Shown here in pieces: positions 61,473 to 64,000 of a DNA stretch of 64,000 bases. Position 1 is the first letter of the stretch, and the number at the start of each line of letters is the position of its first letter. Below the pieces are notes generated by a model. It had not been told where the DNA came from, did no database searches, and saw nothing but the letters and a program-made list of their open reading frames with translations. The stretch is from Planctomycetota bacterium (lineage in GTDB: Bacteria > Planctomycetota > UBA1135 > UBA2386), in NCBI GenBank assembly GCA_016794425.1, contig JAEUHR010000028.1, positions 186,001-250,000 on the forward strand, given 5' to 3'. Position numbers and translations under genes: made by a program.

Positions 61473-63497
61473 ATGTCCGCGTCGTTCGCTCGTAACCTTC
61501 GGTCCCGCGACCGCCGGTTGTCCTCCCTGCTCGTTGCCGCTTCGTTGTCGGCGTCGTTCGTACCGGCCCAGTGCCCACAAGGCGTCGATGCGGGGCTCGT
61601 GCAATGGAACAACGGTGTGTTCGGCACCAGCCAGCCCGCGCACGACGAGGGCCTCAGCCCCGTCGCGATCTCGCTGACCGCCGGCATCGGTGGCTTCTTC
61701 TTCCCGATGCCGAACCCCAGTGGCATCGGCTCGATCTTCCTCGACGAGATGTGGATCAACAGCAACGGCGAGATCTACCTGACCGATTCCACCGCCAGCC
61801 TCACGCAGCCCGTCGGTGGCTCGTCGTTCGGCACCAACACGCTGAACGAGCTGAGCGGTCGCGTGGCGGGCGGCTCGCCGCGCATCGTCGTGCTGGGCGG
61901 TGACCAGCGGGCCTCCCAGGTCGCGTGCAACATCTATCAGGTCACCTACGAGACACCAGGCACCGGCGGACCGGCGGGACAGGCCACCGTCACCTGGACC
62001 GACCTGGCGCGATCGGGCAACACCACCGACAACTTCCGCTTCTCGTGCACCCTGTTCGCCAACGGTGCCGTCGACTTCTCCTACAATGCTTCGGTCCTGC
62101 CGCCGCAGGCGGGGCGCTGGGTCGGCATCTCGGCGGGCAACCTGGTCGTGCCGACGGCCGGCAATCTGAGCGCCGCTGCCACCTCCCTCACGGCGGCGCT
62201 CTACGAGACCTTCACGAACGGGAACCCGTTCGATCTGTCGGGGCAGACGCTGCGCATCGTGCCGTCCGGGACGGGCTACACCGTGCTGCCGACGGTCCCC
62301 TACACGCCGGTCGACTGCGCCTACCACTGCCCGTACGGCGAGGGTTGTTACTCGTACGGCAACAACACGCTCTACCAGGTCTTCGCCGACTCGGCGACTG
62401 CCAGTGCCGCGCTGCAGACGACGCGCATGACCTACACGTTCGACGAGGTCTACCCGCTCGACGGCTACACGGCCGTCTACCCGAGTGCTGGCGGCACGCC
62501 GTTCGTCGATCCGACGCGGGTCGGCAGCACCGCGGTGGCATTGTCGTTCGTCGATGCGAACGGCGCGCCGGACCTCGATGACGGTCGCACCACGATTGCT
62601 GCTGTCGCGCCGATTCCCGGGCCGGCGAACACCACGTCGACGGTGTGGACCGTCTCGGTGAACGGCATCCTGACCGCGGGGGCGCTGCCGAACAACGGCA
62701 GCGACTTCGCGCCCACGGCGGCCGACATCGTGAATGCGACCACGGCGCCCGATCTCGGCTTCTACACCTGGCACGACTTCCTGCTGAACGACACGACGCC
62801 GAACGGCGCCATCTACCGCGAAGCCATCCCCGGCTGGCTCTACGTGACGTGGTACGCGGTCGAGGCCTACCCGACTGGCATCGTCAACCCGAGCACGTTC
62901 CAGTACCAGGTCGACCTGACCACCGGGGACGTGACGGTCGTCTGGCAGAACCTCGAGGCCGTCGGCACCGGCGACTGGCTGGTTGGCTGCACGCTGGCAG
63001 GGCCCGGCGCCACGCCCGGCGCGGTGGTGCTCGACAACACGTTCCCGCCCACCGAGCTGCGCAGCAACGTGCTGCCGCTGACGCTGTCGGCGGCGCCGCG
63101 CCCGGTCCAGGTCGGCACGAACCTCACGTTCGACTACACGATCACGAACGTGCCCGAGATCCTCCCGGGCGCCGGGACCTACGTCACTGCGCTCGTGCTG
63201 GGGCTCACGCAGATCGGGGGCGGTGGCTTCGACCTCGGTTCGATCGGTGCCCCGGCGTGCATGCTGCACACCATGCCCGACCTGATCACGAGCACGCTGA
63301 TCACCGTGGGGACGGAACCCTTCACGACCGTCACGCCGGTGCCGATCAGCTTCACGAACCTGCCGATCCCGCCGTACGACTTCTATGCCCAGGCGGTGGC
63401 GCTGGTCGTGCCGACCCCGTACTACCTGCCGCAATTCGGCAACACGGCGGGGCTGCTGACCAGCAACGGGGTGAAGAGCCACGTCGAGCTGCAGTGA
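61473..63497 (+). CDS. Large secreted beta-rich protein of planctomycete type
   Basis: 674 residues with a signal peptide (LLVAASLSASFVPAQ, residues 19-33). The mature protein starts with a NIDO-like region (FGTNTLNELSGRVAG, NIYQVTYETPGT and NTTDNFRFSCTLFANGAVDF). A second similar unit is at about 310-510 (PNGAIYREAIPGWLYVTW, TFQYQVDLTTGDVTVVWQN). The last 140 residues (VLPLTLSAAPRPVQVG to NTAGLLTSNGVKSHVELQ) form a compact beta domain seen at the end of many planctomycete secreted proteins, a likely surface or sorting domain. Five cysteines. Composition is a little lower in GC than its neighbours. Confidence 0.75.
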   Translation: MSASFARNLRSRDRRLSSLLVAASLSASFVPAQCPQGVDAGLVQWNNGVFGTSQPAHDEGLSPVAISLTAGIGGFFFPMPNPSGIGSIFLDEMWINSNGEIYLTDSTASLTQPVGGSSFGTNTLNELSGRVAGGSPRIVVLGGDQRASQVACNIYQVTYETPGTGGPAGQATVTWTDLARSGNTTDNFRFSCTLFANGAVDFSYNASVLPPQAGRWVGISAGNLVVPTAGNLSAAATSLTAALYETFTNGNPFDLSGQTLRIVPSGTGYTVLPTVPYTPVDCAYHCPYGEGCYSYGNNTLYQVFADSATASAALQTTRMTYTFDEVYPLDGYTAVYPSAGGTPFVDPTRVGSTAVALSFVDANGAPDLDDGRTTIAAVAPIPGPANTTSTVWTVSVNGILTAGALPNNGSDFAPTAADIVNATTAPDLGFYTWHDFLLNDTTPNGAIYREAIPGWLYVTWYAVEAYPTGIVNPSTFQYQVDLTTGDVTVVWQNLEAVGTGDWLVGCTLAGPGATPGAVVLDNTFPPTELRSNVLPLTLSAAPRPVQVGTNLTFDYTITNVPEILPGAGTYVTALVLGLTQIGGGGFDLGSIGAPACMLHTMPDLITSTLITVGTEPFTTVTPVPISFTNLPIPPYDFYAQAVALVVPTPYYLPQFGNTAGLLTSNGVKSHVELQ

Positions 63498-63571
63498 AGC
63501 AGCGCCGCGTGCCGGACGGACTTCGCGCCGGCGCTGCCACACCGCGCGCCGCATCCGGATGACCAGGGGCG

Positions 63572-64000
63572 ATGCTGCTGAAGATCCTGTTCTGGGCGTT
63601 CGTCGCGGTCGACGTGTGCGGCATCGGCCTGTTCTTCCTGCTCGGCCTGGCCGCTGCCGGGTCGACCAAGGACTCGCCACTGGCGGTGCTGGGGGTGATG
63701 GTCGTGCTGCCCGGGACGTTGCTGGTCGGCGCGATCTGGCTCTGGCAGCGCGCCGACTCGACGCTGCTGCGGGTCCTGGCCTACCTGCTGGTCAGCGCGC
63801 CGATCATGACGCTCGTGATCGGCCGCCTCGTCGCCGAGATCTGGGTGCGTGCCAACCCGAACGCGGTCTGGGGCGAGACGGAACTGACGCGCGCGCTGCA
63901 GGAGCTGGAGACCGATCCGAGCCGCCTGCAGACGCTGCGCGAGCTGCTCGCCGCCGGCGCCGATCCGAACGAGGCCGGCAACGACCTGCCGCTGGTGCTC
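63572..64000 (+). CDS. Membrane protein with ankyrin-type repeat (cut by window end)
   Basis: 143 residues visible from an ATG at 63572 to the edge. Three membrane helices (ILFWAFVAVDVCGIGLFFLL, LAVLGVMVVLPGTLLVGAIWL and VLAYLLVSAPIMTLVIG) are followed by ALQELETDPSRLQTLRELLAAGADPNEAG (in pieces, the last is LLAAGADPNE), the start of an ankyrin repeat. The rest lies beyond the window. Function unknown. Confidence 0.7.
   Translation, partial: MLLKILFWAFVAVDVCGIGLFFLLGLAAAGSTKDSPLAVLGVMVVLPGTLLVGAIWLWQRADSTLLRVLAYLLVSAPIMTLVIGRLVAEIWVRANPNAVWGETELTRALQELETDPSRLQTLRELLAAGADPNEAGNDLPLVL

Overview
This 64 kb window is chromosomal DNA from a very GC-rich bacterium (roughly 70-75% G+C by eye outside one island), packed with genes on both strands, many of which share ATGA or GTGA stop/start overlaps. 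The gene content suggests a Planctomycetota member. Signs of this are an ECF sigma factor beside a Hanks-type Ser/Thr kinase and a large CarboxypepD_reg-repeat membrane protein, secreted beta-rich proteins of planctomycete type, a di-haem c-type oxidoreductase, a CE15-like esterase and many secreted hydrolases. This assignment is an inference: there is no rRNA or other phylogenetic marker here, and no tRNA or CRISPR was seen.

Layout. 0-10 kb: a histidinol-phosphate aminotransferase fused to a HAD phosphatase, converging on a minus-strand unit that runs YfiR-like protein, hybrid sensor kinase, double amidohydrolase, single amidohydrolase, M28 peptidase. 10-16.6 kb: a TetR/OMF/MFP/RND efflux operon behind a perfect palindromic operator. 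16.6-20.4 kb: class V aminotransferase, Ogt and two lipoproteins. 20.5-22 kb: a Leu/Glu-type dehydrogenase and a 4HBT thioesterase. 22-28 kb: ECF sigma, Ser/Thr kinase and CarboxypepD_reg repeat protein. 28-32 kb: a surface-glycan trio (GT-C type membrane protein, GT2, FkbM methyltransferase). 32-38.7 kb: a secreted protein, CE15 esterase, tandemly duplicated di-haem oxidoreductase and leucyl aminopeptidase.

38.7-41.5 kb is a compositional island with visibly more A/T. It holds a J-domain membrane protein gene followed by a textbook integron attC hairpin. The right arm of a related attC lies just upstream of that gene, and a second membrane-protein gene starts 32 bp after the attC. I read this as an integrase-less integron gene cassette or its remnant, and it is the most distinctive feature of the window.

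41.7-64 kb returns to high GC: an alpha-helical hypothetical protein and a beta-propeller lipoprotein, a RibD/DHFR-like reductase, M1 aminopeptidase, a YtxJ-type bacillithiol-system protein, a YCII-like lipoprotein, RpiA, an MscK-like mechanosensitive channel, a C39-like protein with N-formylglutamate amidohydrolase, an ECF sigma factor coupled to a membrane leucine-rich-repeat protein, a VWA protein, a transglutaminase, a GT-C type membrane protein broken by a one-base frameshift, a large secreted protein, and the start of an ankyrin-type membrane protein cut by the window end.

Broad themes are envelope-directed regulation (two ECF systems, a hybrid kinase, an efflux operon with its own regulator), peptide scavenging (M28, M17 and M1 peptidases, amidohydrolases) and surface polysaccharide assembly.
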